Source of the DNA: Candidatus Denitrolinea symbiosum
Lineage (GTDB): Bacteria; Chloroflexota; Anaerolineae; Anaerolineales; Villigracilaceae
NCBI GenBank assembly: GCA_017312345.1
Contig: BLAA01000001.1
Coordinates: 186,001-250,000 of the forward strand
DNA: 64,000 bases
Direction: 5' to 3'
Positions 8,048 through 16,663 of the stretch are shown here, in pieces. The notes beneath the pieces were generated by a model, which made no database searches, was not told where the DNA came from, and saw only the letters and a program-made list of their open reading frames with translations. The position numbers and the translations under genes are program-made. Every line of letters begins with the position of its first letter. Position 1 is the stretch's first letter.

Positions 8048-8950
8048 TTACAGACTTAGAACCAATTGTTGTTTGTATGGCTCTATTCGTTCTTCGGCGA
8101 TCTTGATGTATTCGGGATCAACGTCATAACCCACATATTTTCTTTCCGATTTCAATGCCGCGATAGCCGTTGACCCGCTTCCCATGAATGGATCAAGGAC
8201 AATATCGCCTTTGAATGTGTAGAGTTGAGTCAAGCGATATGGCAATTCAACGGGGAACGGCGCAGGGTGCTTGACCTTCTTTGCCGATTCCGGATTCATC
8301 GTCCAAACGGATTTTGTCCATTCCATGAATTGTTCTTTGGTGATGGTGTTTTCCTTGTCTCCTTTTTTTCGATCAAACACGCCTTTCGAGAAGACAAGAA
8401 TATATTCATGCGTATCGCGCAAAACTGGATTAGACGCGGATTGCCAGCTGCCCCACGCCATCGAAACTCCCGCGCCCGCGCCTTTTGCCCAAATGATTTC
8501 CCCGCGCATTTTGAAACCGATATCAATCATCATGTGGGAAATGTAATCGGAAAGCGGAATATACGGTTTGCGTCCCAGGTTGGCGACATTTACGCATGCG
8601 CGTCCGCCATAAACCAGCGCGCGATGAGTTTCAGTAAAAACATTCCGTAGAAGTTGCAGGTATTCTTTTAGGGACAGATCTTCATCGTATTCTTTGGAAA
8701 CATTGTAAGGCGGTGACGTGACCATTAAATGCAAAGAATTATCGGGAATTTCCTTCATGTTCTCGGAAGTTCCAAAAATGATCTTGTTTTCGTATTCAAC
8801 AGGGAAGGGATTATCCGCGACAGGCTTCGAGCCATTCCCATGGCCGTTGTCGGATAATTCAGAATAGAGTTTGGAATTGTAGTAATCCGACGAATCGTGA
8901 TTGACTCTCGACGTCGTTCCAAACTTGGTTGTTTTCGAGCCTTTTGCCAT
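8048..8950 (-). CDS. Type II DNA methyltransferase, N4-cytosine/N6-adenine beta class
   Basis: Methylates DNA to protect it from the partner nuclease. The catalytic motif IV is TSPPYNVS (residues about 83-90) and the SAM-binding motif I is DPFMGSGSTAIAA near the C-terminus, so the order is the beta class. An SPPY tetrapeptide is more typical of N4-cytosine than N6-adenine enzymes. Length 300 is normal. It begins 3 bases after the stop of the nuclease gene, forming an R-M operon. Base composition is clearly more AT-rich than the flanking housekeeping genes, consistent with transfer. Confidence 0.9.
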   Translation of the reverse strand: MAKGSKTTKFGTTSRVNHDSSDYYNSKLYSELSDNGHGNGSKPVADNPFPVEYENKIIFGTSENMKEIPDNSLHLMVTSPPYNVSKEYDEDLSLKEYLQLLRNVFTETHRALVYGGRACVNVANLGRKPYIPLSDYISHMMIDIGFKMRGEIIWAKGAGAGVSMAWGSWQSASNPVLRDTHEYILVFSKGVFDRKKGDKENTITKEQFMEWTKSVWTMNPESAKKVKHPAPFPVELPYRLTQLYTFKGDIVLDPFMGSGSTAIAALKSERKYVGYDVDPEYIKIAEERIEPYKQQLVLSL

Positions 8951-8953
8951 TTT

Positions 8954-9580
8954 TCATTCCTCTTGCCAAAAATCGAGCCATCGCCGATACGGATTGTATT
9001 CCACCTTCGTTCTATACCATTGTACTGGAAATTTCAGCGTCTGTGGGTGCGCGGACAAAACGTCCAGCGCTTTCGCAGACAGTTCCACGCCGCGTGGATT
9101 TGTGCCAGCCTTTGGCAATTTGATGTAACTTGCCCGTCCCATTTTCTCCAGAGCTTCAATTTGGACTTCCTGTGAAAACAGGAATATGCCGCCCGTATTG
9201 TCCCAATTGACTTGAACAAGTAGCATATCGCAACTTGGAATGTACCGATGGGCAAATTCAATTGCCTGCTCCGCGTCCACCGTCCAGATTAGTTTGACGC
9301 TTTTGAAACTCGCGCCAGTCATTGTTTTTATGGAAAGTGGCCTTCCAAAGACAATCACATCCGACTCAGGCTCATGGATTGGCAGATCAGTTTGCACATT
9401 TTGCTCGCCAAATTTATAAAGCAACAATGCAACGAGAATTTTTTCCCTGACCGAACCAACTTCCATACCGACTTTGCCTGCACGAGAACTTTCCAATTCT
9501 GCCAAATGAAATAACTTTGGCAGTTTCGCTTGTATTTTCGCCACGGTTTCCTTGTCCGTAAACAATTCTGCAATACTCAT
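8954..9580 (-). CDS. Type II restriction endonuclease, probably ThaI-like
   Basis: A 208-residue protein directly upstream of the methyltransferase. It has the layout of a PD-(D/E)XK nuclease: EVGSVREKILVALLLYKFG, then EPESDVIVFGRPLSIK with the D and K of the active site, then WTVDAEQAIEF and LLVQVNW strands. The overall pattern resembles the ThaI family (recognition CGCG), which I recall but cannot confirm here. Its identity as the cognate nuclease rests mainly on operon position and fold signature. Confidence 0.7.
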   Translation of the reverse strand: MSIAELFTDKETVAKIQAKLPKLFHLAELESSRAGKVGMEVGSVREKILVALLLYKFGEQNVQTDLPIHEPESDVIVFGRPLSIKTMTGASFKSVKLIWTVDAEQAIEFAHRYIPSCDMLLVQVNWDNTGGIFLFSQEVQIEALEKMGRASYIKLPKAGTNPRGVELSAKALDVLSAHPQTLKFPVQWYRTKVEYNPYRRWLDFWQEE

Positions 9581-9592
9581 GTATTAGGTTCC

Positions 9593-10190
9593 CTATCTTG
9601 TGCTTTGAACATCTGTGTCCCAATGCGATGGTTTACGCACTACACCGCCAACATCAATATTTTCGTCAACATAATTTCCGTAGCATTCTAACATCTTAAA
9701 CACCGATACGTCTAAATCTCGTAAAAATGAACTGATGTAAGAAATAGTAGCATGAAGGGATTTGGATTCTTTTCCATTTCGGAGATTGATAAGCCATTTA
9801 TCTTTAAGATCAGGTTGATTCCTGTTGATTGGGCGGTTTACTCGTTTTTGGGCATTAGCGCCAAATCAATAGTCGAAAAGAAAAAATACACATCGCGAAG
9901 ATTATCGAGGATCAAGATACCACTTTTTGGGACATAAGCTAGACATTTTCGAACTGCTAAATCATCCAAAACAAACAAGTCGGGTTCTGCCGCAAACTTT
10001 GGCCAATCGGCAAGGGCATATTTTGGGCGTTTCTCTTTGGCGTCAAAATGAAAAACGGGATTTCCACTTTTATCATGAATAGTGAAATCTAACTGATTGT
10101 ACGAAGAAGAACCGTCAGTAAATTTTATATTTTTTTAAACCAAATAATTCTTTATCTCTTGTTCGAAAGATTGCTGATTACCATGGCTAT
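9593..10190 (-). pseudogene. Broken nuclease-like gene upstream of the R-M pair
   Basis: The minus strand retains long coding stretches in changing frames. One reads FEQEIKNYLV, then an in-frame TAA in an A-run, then KFTDGSSSYNQLDFTIHD and PVFHFDAKEKRPKYALADWP through DNLRDVYFFFSTIDLALMPKNE-stop. A +1 shift at the A-run near 9848 restores KRVNRPINRNQPDLKDKW through VVRKPSHWDTDVQSTR-stop at 9593. The D..FHFDAKEKR segment resembles a PD-(D/E)XK active site. The region is AT-rich like the R-M genes and ends 13 bases before the nuclease start, so it was probably the first gene of the operon. Sequencing errors in the homopolymers are an alternative. Confidence 0.55.
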
Positions 10191-10219
10191 TCCATTTTAC
10201 ATTTGTACTTTTAGAAAAA

Positions 10220-10261
10220 GGACGGCCTCCCCTCCCTCTCACGAGGGCAGGCAGGCCGTCC
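10220..10261 (-). terminator. Terminator of the GlyA-GcvT fusion gene
   Basis: Stem 10220-10228 with 10253-10261 and a further inner stem, followed on the minus strand by a T-rich tail. A short ATTACCAATCACC-type array (10262-10284) separates it from the stop codon. Confidence 0.8.
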
Positions 10262-10285
10262 CAATTACCAATTACCAATCACCAC

Positions 10286-13200
10286 CTACAACTTCGCGAA
10301 CCTGCTCACCACCTTCGCCATCGCGGCGGGACGGTCCATCACCCCGCCCTGATGGATTCCGATCGGAGCGCCTTCCTTCGCGTACGCCGTCTCGATGAAC
10401 GCCTGTCCCGTCAGGAAGCGGTCCCTGTCAATCGCGCAGGAGGTGACGAAGCCGATGCGTTCGCCGTTCGCGTTCACCACAGGATCGCCGTTGTGCGCCA
10501 TGCGGACGCGCTGCTCGTCGAACGTAAAGCGGATCACCGCGCCCGTCCGCCCCTTCTCCCGCGCCACGAACGCCTCGCGCCCGATGAACCACGGCTTGTA
10601 CACTTTGACGTACGAACCGAATCCGCCCTCTGCCACGCCGAGGTCGCGCCCGCCCACCTTGCCCGAGCCCAGCCCCATCTCGTGACCGTAGAGCGGAAGT
10701 CCCGCCTCGGTGCGGAGCGAGTCGCGCGCCCCCAACCCGATCGGCTTCACGCCAAACGGCTCGCCCGCTTTCAGGATCGCGTTCCAGAAATCCACCGCGC
10801 GGTCGGGATGGACGAACAACTCGAAGGCCATCTTCTCGCCCGTGTACCCCGTCCGCGAGACGATCAGGTCGAACCCGCCGATGACCGCGTCGCACAACTC
10901 GGTGCGCTTCAACTTCATCAAGCGCGCCTTCGACGCATCATCCATCCCCATCGCCAGCAGGATGTCGCGGCTCTTCGGTCCCTGCAGGGCGATGTCCACC
11001 CGCATGGCCTCGCCCGACTTCGGGTCGCGTAGGTTGCGGATCTCGGCGTTGTAACCGTACGTCCGCGCCCAGGGTTTGGCCTCGTCGATTCTCACCTTGC
11101 CGTCGCGTACCGCCTCGAGCCACGTCCGATCCTTGTCGTCGTTCGACGCGTTCACCACCACCAGGAAATCGTCCCAGCCGCGGCGGTAGATCAGCGTATC
11201 GTCAATCACGTCCGCGTCGGGCGTCAGGAAGTGCGTGTACAGGCTGGCGCCGGGCTTCAGCCCGCCGCAGTCGTTGCCGCACACCGCGTCCAGGAACGAC
11301 GCCGCGTCCGCGCCGCGCACGTCGTACACGCCCATGTGACTCACGTCGAACAACCCCGCCGCGTTGCGCGTGGCGAGATGCTCTTCGAAGATGCCCGAAT
11401 ACTGCACGGGCATTTCCCAACCCGCAAACGGGACCATCCTGCCGCCCAGGTCTCGATGGACTTGATTCAGCCGCGTCTTTTTTAACTCGCCCTCGACTTC
11501 GTTCCAGACAAACGGCGGCAGCGCGTCCTTCTGACCTTTGGCCGTGTCGCCGATGAACCAGGCTTTTTCCTCGCTGACGGGTTTCCCGTCCGCGTCTTTG
11601 AGCCGCTTCCTGCTCCCCGTCACGATGAAGGGACCTGGGATCCGCTTCGCGGAGAAATCCTTCCCGCCGCCCAGCTCGAACGACACGTACCCATCCGACA
11701 GGTCGCGCAGCCACGCGCCGACCAATCCCGCCTTCGCCGCGGGAACCTGCAACTGATAGGTGAAATCGTCCACCTTCGCCAGCGTCCCTTTGACGACGCC
11801 TTTGGGCGTAGCGAACGACGTCGCCTGGCTCTGTCCCGTTTTCAGTGCGGAGAGATCGCTCGACGCGGCGTAATCCAGCGCCTGCCGAACGCGCGTCCCG
11901 CTCAGTTCGAAGCCCGCGTAGGTCGAATTGCCAGCCCCGCCGACTTTATCGTCAATATAGTAGAAATGCGGATACCCGCTCTTCTTGTACTTGAAATCAA
12001 CCCCCGCCGCCTCCGCCAGTTTGCGGACCTTCAGCCTGGCGTCGTTCAACACGTTGAAATCCAGTTTCGCGCGGCGGACGCGTCCCTTGTGCGGGGTGTC
12101 CACCGAGTGCGGCGCGCAAGCCAGCAGCACGTCCGCCATGATGTCCGCCAGCTGGCGCGTCTTCTTCTCGTCGAAGCCGCGCTGGGTGATCCACGGCGTG
12201 CCGAGACGGATGCCGGAGGGATCGAGCGAGTTTTTGTCGCCGGGGATGGTGTTGCGGTTGACGACAATCCCCGCGAGGTCGAGGATGCGCGCCGCCTGGT
12301 CGCCGCTCAGCGCGGTGCCGTCCTCGCCAATGACTGACGTGCAGTCCACGTTGAGCATGTGACAGTCCGTCCCGCCGAACGGGACGCGCAATCCGCGCTT
12401 TTGGAATTGGTCTGCCATCGCGATCGCGTTCTTGATCGTCTGCGCCTGCAATTTCTTGAACTGGGCGGTCTGCGCCAGTTTGAAGGTCACGGCCAGCGCG
12501 GCGAAAATGTGGACGTGCGGTCCGCCCTGCTCGCCGGGGAAGACGGCTTTGTCGAGTTTCTTCGCGATAGACGCGTCCGTTGTCATCAACACCGCGCCGC
12601 GCGGACCGTCGAGGCTCTTGTGCGTAGTGGACATCACCACGTGGGCATGGCCGATCGGCGAGGGGATCACGCCCGCCGCGACCAGCCCGCCGAGATGAGA
12701 GATGTCGGCCAGGAAGTACGCGCCGACCTCGTCCGCGATCTCGCGGAACTTTTTCCAATCGGGAACCCACGAATACGAGGAATATCCTGCGATGATGAGT
12801 TTGGGTTTGTGCTCCACCGCCAGCGCGCGGATGGCGTCGTAGTCCAGCCGTTCGTCCGCGTCAATGGTGTAATGCACCGCCTTGAACCATTTGCCGCTGC
12901 GGTTCACCGACGAGCCGTGCGAGAGATGTCCGCCGTGCAGCAGGTTGAGTCCCAGGATGGTCTCGCCGAGCGGAATCAACGCCTGGTAGACCGCGTTGTT
13001 GGCGGGCGCGCCCGAAAGCGCCTGCACGTTGACATAGATCTGTTCGGGTTTGTACCCGTTCGCCGCGAAGGCTTCGGAGGCGCGGCGGCAAGCCAGCGAC
13101 TCGACGATGTCGGCATATTCCACGCCCTTGTAGTAGCGCGGGTCGGAGTTGCGGCGATAGTTCGCCAGCCGCGCCGCGTAATCGAGGATATCCTCCTCGG

Positions 13201-13408
13201 GCATCTGGCGCATTCCCTCGTCGGGATAGCCCTCGGCGTAGATGTTCTGGAACGCGGAACTCATCGCGTCGCGCACCGCCAGCGGGGCCTGGCTCTCGGA
13301 CGGGATGAGGATCAACTTGCGGGCCTGCCTCTCCGCCTCGAGCTGGGTCAGGGCGAAAACGTCGGGGTCGAGTTCGGATAACTTACCGCGGAAAAGAAAA
13401 TCGGACAT
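10286..13408 (-). CDS. Serine hydroxymethyltransferase fused to aminomethyltransferase (GcvT-like)
   Basis: A 1040-residue two-enzyme protein. Residues 1 to about 460 form SHMT (PSESQAPLAVRDAM; PLP lysine in STTHKSLDGPRGA), which interconverts serine and glycine with tetrahydrofolate. From about 625 the protein is a GcvT-type T-protein (LNQVHRDLGGRMVPFAGWEM, LFDVSHMGVYDVRG, SRTGYTGEKMAFELFV), which releases methylene-THF in glycine cleavage. A segment of about 150 residues links them. The start at 13408 has an AGGAG box; the upstream 14 codons come from a repeat array and are excluded. Both activities share folate and glycine, so the fusion could pass methylene-THF between sites (inference). 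Confidence 0.92.
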   Translation of the reverse strand: MSDFLFRGKLSELDPDVFALTQLEAERQARKLILIPSESQAPLAVRDAMSSAFQNIYAEGYPDEGMRQMPEEDILDYAARLANYRRNSDPRYYKGVEYADIVESLACRRASEAFAANGYKPEQIYVNVQALSGAPANNAVYQALIPLGETILGLNLLHGGHLSHGSSVNRSGKWFKAVHYTIDADERLDYDAIRALAVEHKPKLIIAGYSSYSWVPDWKKFREIADEVGAYFLADISHLGGLVAAGVIPSPIGHAHVVMSTTHKSLDGPRGAVLMTTDASIAKKLDKAVFPGEQGGPHVHIFAALAVTFKLAQTAQFKKLQAQTIKNAIAMADQFQKRGLRVPFGGTDCHMLNVDCTSVIGEDGTALSGDQAARILDLAGIVVNRNTIPGDKNSLDPSGIRLGTPWITQRGFDEKKTRQLADIMADVLLACAPHSVDTPHKGRVRRAKLDFNVLNDARLKVRKLAEAAGVDFKYKKSGYPHFYYIDDKVGGAGNSTYAGFELSGTRVRQALDYAASSDLSALKTGQSQATSFATPKGVVKGTLAKVDDFTYQLQVPAAKAGLVGAWLRDLSDGYVSFELGGGKDFSAKRIPGPFIVTGSRKRLKDADGKPVSEEKAWFIGDTAKGQKDALPPFVWNEVEGELKKTRLNQVHRDLGGRMVPFAGWEMPVQYSGIFEEHLATRNAAGLFDVSHMGVYDVRGADAASFLDAVCGNDCGGLKPGASLYTHFLTPDADVIDDTLIYRRGWDDFLVVVNASNDDKDRTWLEAVRDGKVRIDEAKPWARTYGYNAEIRNLRDPKSGEAMRVDIALQGPKSRDILLAMGMDDASKARLMKLKRTELCDAVIGGFDLIVSRTGYTGEKMAFELFVHPDRAVDFWNAILKAGEPFGVKPIGLGARDSLRTEAGLPLYGHEMGLGSGKVGGRDLGVAEGGFGSYVKVYKPWFIGREAFVAREKGRTGAVIRFTFDEQRVRMAHNGDPVVNANGERIGFVTSCAIDRDRFLTGQAFIETAYAKEGAPIGIHQGGVMDRPAAMAKVVSRFAKL

Positions 13409-13416
13409 GGTTGGTC

Positions 13417-13470
13417 TCCTGGTCGGGTAGTCAAGTAGTCGGGTGGTCAAATGGTCAAATAGTCGAATGG
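13417..13470. repeat. Short-word array (GGTCGGGTAGTC type)
   Basis: Seven variable 8-9-bp words built on AGTC/GGTC lie directly upstream of the SHMT-GcvT ribosome binding site. It is one of the short-word arrays scattered through the window. Confidence 0.75.
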
Positions 13471-13605
13471 TGTCTGGTTTTCAAAATAACCACGAGACCA
13501 AGCGACGATGAGACTATTAAACTAAGGGGAATTGTAGGACGAGAAAGAGGAAGGGTCAAGTGAGAAATGACACATTCCCGCTCGACTCTTCCTCCATTGA
13601 AAGAC

Positions 13606-13628
13606 GACGCCGCCCGGACGGGCGCGTC
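13606..13628 (-). terminator. Terminator of the aminotransferase gene
   Basis: A GC-rich stem (GACGC-bulge-GCCCG with CGGGCGCGTC) begins 7 bases beyond the stop codon at 13635. Confidence 0.65.
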
Positions 13629-13634
13629 ACGAAA

Positions 13635-14705
13635 TCACCCCTGCTTCAAATACTCTTCCATCGCTTGCAGCAGCGCTTCGATATCCGCCATTTGGGTCTC
13701 GCCCATGTGCGCGATGCGGAAGGTGATATTTTTCAGCGCGCCGTAGCCGTTCGCGATGCGCATCCCGCGTTCGAGCAGGAACTTGTTGAGCGCCGACACT
13801 TCCCAGCCGCGTTCGTTCTTGATGGTGGTGACGGTCTGCGAGCGGAAGCCCGCCGGCGCGTACATGTTCAGGTCGTGCGCCTCGGCCCAATCCTGGACGC
13901 GCTTCGCCATCGCGGAGTGACGGGCAAAGCGCGCCTCCAACCCTTCGGCGAGGATGCGGTCGAGCTGTTTGTCGAGCGCGTAGATGAGCGACATGGCCGG
14001 CGTGGCCGGCGACGAATCTTTCACGCGGTGCTTTTCCATGCGGACGAGGTCGAAGTACCAGCCTTTGTTTTGCACCTTCGCGGCTTTTTCCATCGCCCGG
14101 TCCGAGACCGCGCCGAGCGCCAGCCCCGGCGGGAGCGCGAGACATTTCTGCGAGGAGGTCAACACCATGTCGAGACCCCAGGCGTCCATCTCGATCTTCG
14201 CGCCGCTGAGCGAGGAGACCGCGTCCACAAGGATGAGCGTCTCGGGCGCAACGGAGCGGACGGCCGCCGCGATCTCCCGGACGGGATTCACCAGCCCGGT
14301 CGAAGTCTCGTTGTGGACGACCGTCACGGCCTCGAATCCGCCGCGTTGGACGGCCTCCGCCACGCGCTCCGGGGCGACCGGCTGGTCCCATTCGAAGGCC
14401 AGTTTCTCCGTCTCCTTGCCGTTCGACGCCGCCACCTCGTGCCAGCGCTCTGCGAACGCGCCGTTGACGCAGGAGAGAACCTTCTTATCCACAAAATTGC
14501 GGATGGCGGCTTCCTGAAGTCCCGTCCCGGAGGAGGCGGTGAGAAAGACGCGGTATTGCGTGAGGAACAACTGCTGCGCCTTCTCGCTGGCGCGGCGGTA
14601 GATGGCTTCGAATTCCTTGCTGCGGTGCGGCAGCATCGGCGCGGCCTGCGCCTGCAAAACCTCATCGGCGACATCAACAGGACCAGGGACGAACATGCGG
14701 TGCAT
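13635..14705 (-). CDS. Class V aminotransferase, serine/alanine-glyoxylate type
   Basis: PLP enzyme of 356 residues that moves an amino group from serine or alanine to glyoxylate, giving glycine. Recognisable features: FVPGPVDVADEVL at the N-terminus, a TASSGTGLQEAA cofactor loop, LVDAVSSLSGAKIEMD with the PLP-binding Asp, and TSSQKCLALPPGLA with the Schiff-base lysine. The start at ATG 14705 has a strong AAGGAGG box; the longer frame upstream is not needed. It lies upstream of the SHMT-GcvT fusion on the same strand, 226 bases apart and with its own terminator, so both genes serve glycine-serine metabolism but are probably separate transcripts. Confidence 0.88.
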   Translation of the reverse strand: MHRMFVPGPVDVADEVLQAQAAPMLPHRSKEFEAIYRRASEKAQQLFLTQYRVFLTASSGTGLQEAAIRNFVDKKVLSCVNGAFAERWHEVAASNGKETEKLAFEWDQPVAPERVAEAVQRGGFEAVTVVHNETSTGLVNPVREIAAAVRSVAPETLILVDAVSSLSGAKIEMDAWGLDMVLTSSQKCLALPPGLALGAVSDRAMEKAAKVQNKGWYFDLVRMEKHRVKDSSPATPAMSLIYALDKQLDRILAEGLEARFARHSAMAKRVQDWAEAHDLNMYAPAGFRSQTVTTIKNERGWEVSALNKFLLERGMRIANGYGALKNITFRIAHMGETQMADIEALLQAMEEYLKQG

Positions 14706-14828
14706 GGGAACCTCCTTGCAGGTTGATAATTTGAAACGCGATGGATGGATTATATCCGATACGACCTCGCAAAATTGAAAAACCGCGACCGCCGCGCAGC
14801 GGGTATAATAAGCCAACTCAAGGCAGCC

Positions 14829-15128
14829 ATGAACGAAGAAACCGCCCGCCCTCCCGAATCCTTTCAGTGTTACGAATGTATCTCAGGCGCCATGCGCCTG
14901 CGTTTCATCACCTATTTCACGTGGTTGAACGGCGAACTGGTCACAGTTCCCAACTTCCCCGCCTGGGTCTGCGACGTTTGCGGGAGGCGGGAATACGACG
15001 AAAAAGCCGTCTCGTGGCTGACGATGCTGCTCGACCCGAACGCGGGACATCCCACCCCGCGGAAACGCGTCCCGCCTCGCGCGCGGCTGCGGCCGGGCGC
15101 GCCGCGTCCCAGCCCCGATCAAACCTGA
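14829..15128 (+). CDS. YgiT-type zinc finger protein
   Basis: A 99-residue protein with two CxxC pairs (FQCYECISG and WVCDVCGRREYDEKAV), the zinc-binding pattern found in YgiT/MqsA N-terminal domains. The C-terminal helix-turn-helix of MqsA is missing; instead there is a Pro/Arg-rich tail. I chose ATG 14829, downstream of TATAAT (14804-14809) and an AAGG box. No MqsR-like toxin is adjacent, so an antitoxin role is not supported. It lies divergent from the aminotransferase gene. Confidence 0.75.
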   Translation: MNEETARPPESFQCYECISGAMRLRFITYFTWLNGELVTVPNFPAWVCDVCGRREYDEKAVSWLTMLLDPNAGHPTPRKRVPPRARLRPGAPRPSPDQT

Positions 15129-15147
15129 CGAGGAATCCGCCCCGCCC

Positions 15148-15696
15148 ATGGACACTTCCCCCCGAACCCACCGCGTCCTTCCCGTTGACATCCTCACCTC
15201 GAGTTACCGGGTGGTCGGCAAAGTGACCGTCTCCACCAACGGCGTGATGGGGCTGATGAACGATCCCACCCGCTCTTATATGGAAGTGCTGGACGCCCGC
15301 CTGGCGCGCATTCACATGCCGACCAAACTGGTGGATCACTTTGAAGTCATCCGTATGTTCAAGCGCCAGGCGTTCGCCATTGCCCTCGCCCGCCGCGAGG
15401 ATCTCGGTCCGCAGGGCGTAGTGCGCGGCGGGTTCGCCTCCGTGACGGAGTATCCCATCCGCGTGACCACCCAGGTTTATGAAATTGAAGGCAAGATCGA
15501 GTATCCCGGCCGCTTCGACTTCTCCGCACTGATGGCCGAGGGTTCCCGCGACTTCATCCCCATCTACGACGCGGCGTTGACGGCCATCCTCATCCCCACC
15601 CTGCGCGTGGAAAGCCCGGGTATGTTGTTCAACCGCACCCAGGCCGACCTGCTCGCCCTGCAGGGACAACGCGTCAAGTCGCAAAGTGGAGCGTAG
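15148..15696 (+). CDS. Hypothetical protein
   Basis: A 182-residue soluble protein, with no signal peptide or membrane segment, starting 19 bases after the YgiT gene and probably cotranscribed. It has a beta-rich N-terminal part (LTSSYRVVGKVTVS) and a central region suggestive of a folded regulatory or binding domain. I do not recognise the family. Translation is supported by codon-position GC bias and tight spacing. Confidence 0.65.
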   Translation: MDTSPRTHRVLPVDILTSSYRVVGKVTVSTNGVMGLMNDPTRSYMEVLDARLARIHMPTKLVDHFEVIRMFKRQAFAIALARREDLGPQGVVRGGFASVTEYPIRVTTQVYEIEGKIEYPGRFDFSALMAEGSRDFIPIYDAALTAILIPTLRVESPGMLFNRTQADLLALQGQRVKSQSGA

Positions 15697-15702
15697 AATT
15701 GC

Positions 15703-15731
15703 TTGACCGTTTATAATGGGGATGATAAAAT
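15703..15731 (+). promoter_or_regulatory. Promoter of tRNA-Glu
   Basis: TTGACC (15703-15708) and TAAAAT (15726-15731) are separated by 17 bases and lie 19 bases before the tRNA. Confidence 0.75.
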
Positions 15732-15749
15732 CCCGCCCGCTTCAAAAAT

Positions 15750-15822
15750 GCCCCCATCGTCTAGTGGACTAGGACGCAGCCCTTTCAAGGCTACGACCGG
15801 GGTTCGAATCCCCGTGGGGGCA
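15750..15822 (+). tRNA. tRNA-Glu (anticodon TTC)
   Basis: A 73-base cloverleaf with acceptor stem GCCCCCA/TGGGGGC, discriminator A, an anticodon loop CTTTCAA giving TTC, and the T-arm GGTTCGAATCC. CCA is not encoded. Terminator stem 15833-15850 follows. Confidence 0.97.
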
Positions 15823-15993
15823 CCTTTGAGAGAATCGCCGTAAGGCGATTTTTATTTTCACGACCGCGGCCCCCATTGAAGGGATGCCATTCGAATCCCC
15901 GTGGGGGCACCTTTGAGAGAATCGCCGTAAGGCGATTTTTATTTTCACGACCGCGGCCCCCATTGAAGGGATGCCATTCGAATCCCCGTGGGG
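15803..15993 (+). repeat. 87-bp tandem duplication of the tRNA-Glu 3' end
   Basis: The segment from the T-loop (TTCGAATCCCCGTGGGG) through the terminator hairpin is repeated exactly at 87-base spacing: 15803, 15890 and a 17-base stub at 15977. Each full copy includes the 3' end of the tRNA and the AATCGCC-GGCGATT hairpin. The 3' end of a tRNA gene is the usual attachment site of integrases, so this may be a scar of integration and excision. Confidence 0.85.
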
Positions 15994-16125
15994 CGCTTTC
16001 CAGAGATTCGACGGCGAGTCCCGCGCTCCAGTCCCGGCCGCCGCGTGGAGAAATTATGCCCGCTTGGATGGGGATGTATAAAGGCGGCAAGTGACATATA
16101 ATGTAAGCAAGTCGAGGAGGTCCCC

Positions 16126-16596
16126 ATGCAAATCATCTTCAACGGCAAAACCTATAACAGCATCGAAGAAATGCCGGCCAACGAACGCGAAGCCTATGAA
16201 GGCATGTTCAAGATCTTCCAGGACGCGAACGGGAACGGCATCCCCGATTTTCTGGAAGGCGATATTGCAAAGAACGTGGCGGCGGCCCTGACCAACGAAG
16301 TGCGTTACAACGGCAGGGTCTTCAGTAACCTGGACGAACTGCCGCCCGAAGCGCGCGAAAAAGTGAAGGCGGCGGTCGTGAAACTCAACACCCTCGGTCT
16401 GATCGCCGGGACGCCGCCCGCGCAGGCGAAACCGCCCGCGTTCGAGCCGGCCTTCCAGCCGTCGAAACCGCTGCTGCAATCAGAGCCGGCCATTCAGGAA
16501 AGCGGCGGCAAAAACTGGATGCTCATCCTCGGTTTCCTGGCGGCGGCGCTGATCTGCGCGGTGGCGCTGGCCCTCGGCGCTTTCTTCCTGCGCTGA
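16126..16596 (+). CDS. C-terminally anchored membrane protein with EF-hand-like loop
   Basis: A 156-residue protein. The N-terminal half carries two related segments (IIFNGKTYNSIEEMPANERE and VRYNGRVFSNLDELPPEARE) separated by a calcium-binding-like loop, DANGNGIPDFLEGD, as in dockerin/EF-hand motifs. A Pro-rich stretch leads to one hydrophobic helix (about residues 130-153), so it is probably a tail-anchored or signal-anchor protein. It has TATAAT at 16097-16102 and a GAGGAGG ribosome site. Function unknown; the duplication plus Ca-loop suggests a binding or sensing role. Confidence 0.75.
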   Translation: MQIIFNGKTYNSIEEMPANEREAYEGMFKIFQDANGNGIPDFLEGDIAKNVAAALTNEVRYNGRVFSNLDELPPEAREKVKAAVVKLNTLGLIAGTPPAQAKPPAFEPAFQPSKPLLQSEPAIQESGGKNWMLILGFLAAALICAVALALGAFFLR

Positions 16597-16616
16597 CCCG
16601 CGCGCCAACGCAAAAA

Positions 16617-16647
16617 ACAAGGCCGGAGCCTAAAGCCCCGGCCTTGT
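16617..16647. terminator. Bidirectional terminator between convergent genes
   Basis: Ten-bp stem ACAAGGCCGG/CCGGCCTTGT lying between the membrane-protein gene and the convergent CDF gene. Confidence 0.8.
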
Positions 16648-16663
16648 CGTTTCACCGGCCGCG

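Noticed and set aside
15750..15993. Additional tRNA genes in the tandem copies
   Set aside because: The copies hold only the T-arm and 3' acceptor strand; no 5' half or anticodon exists.
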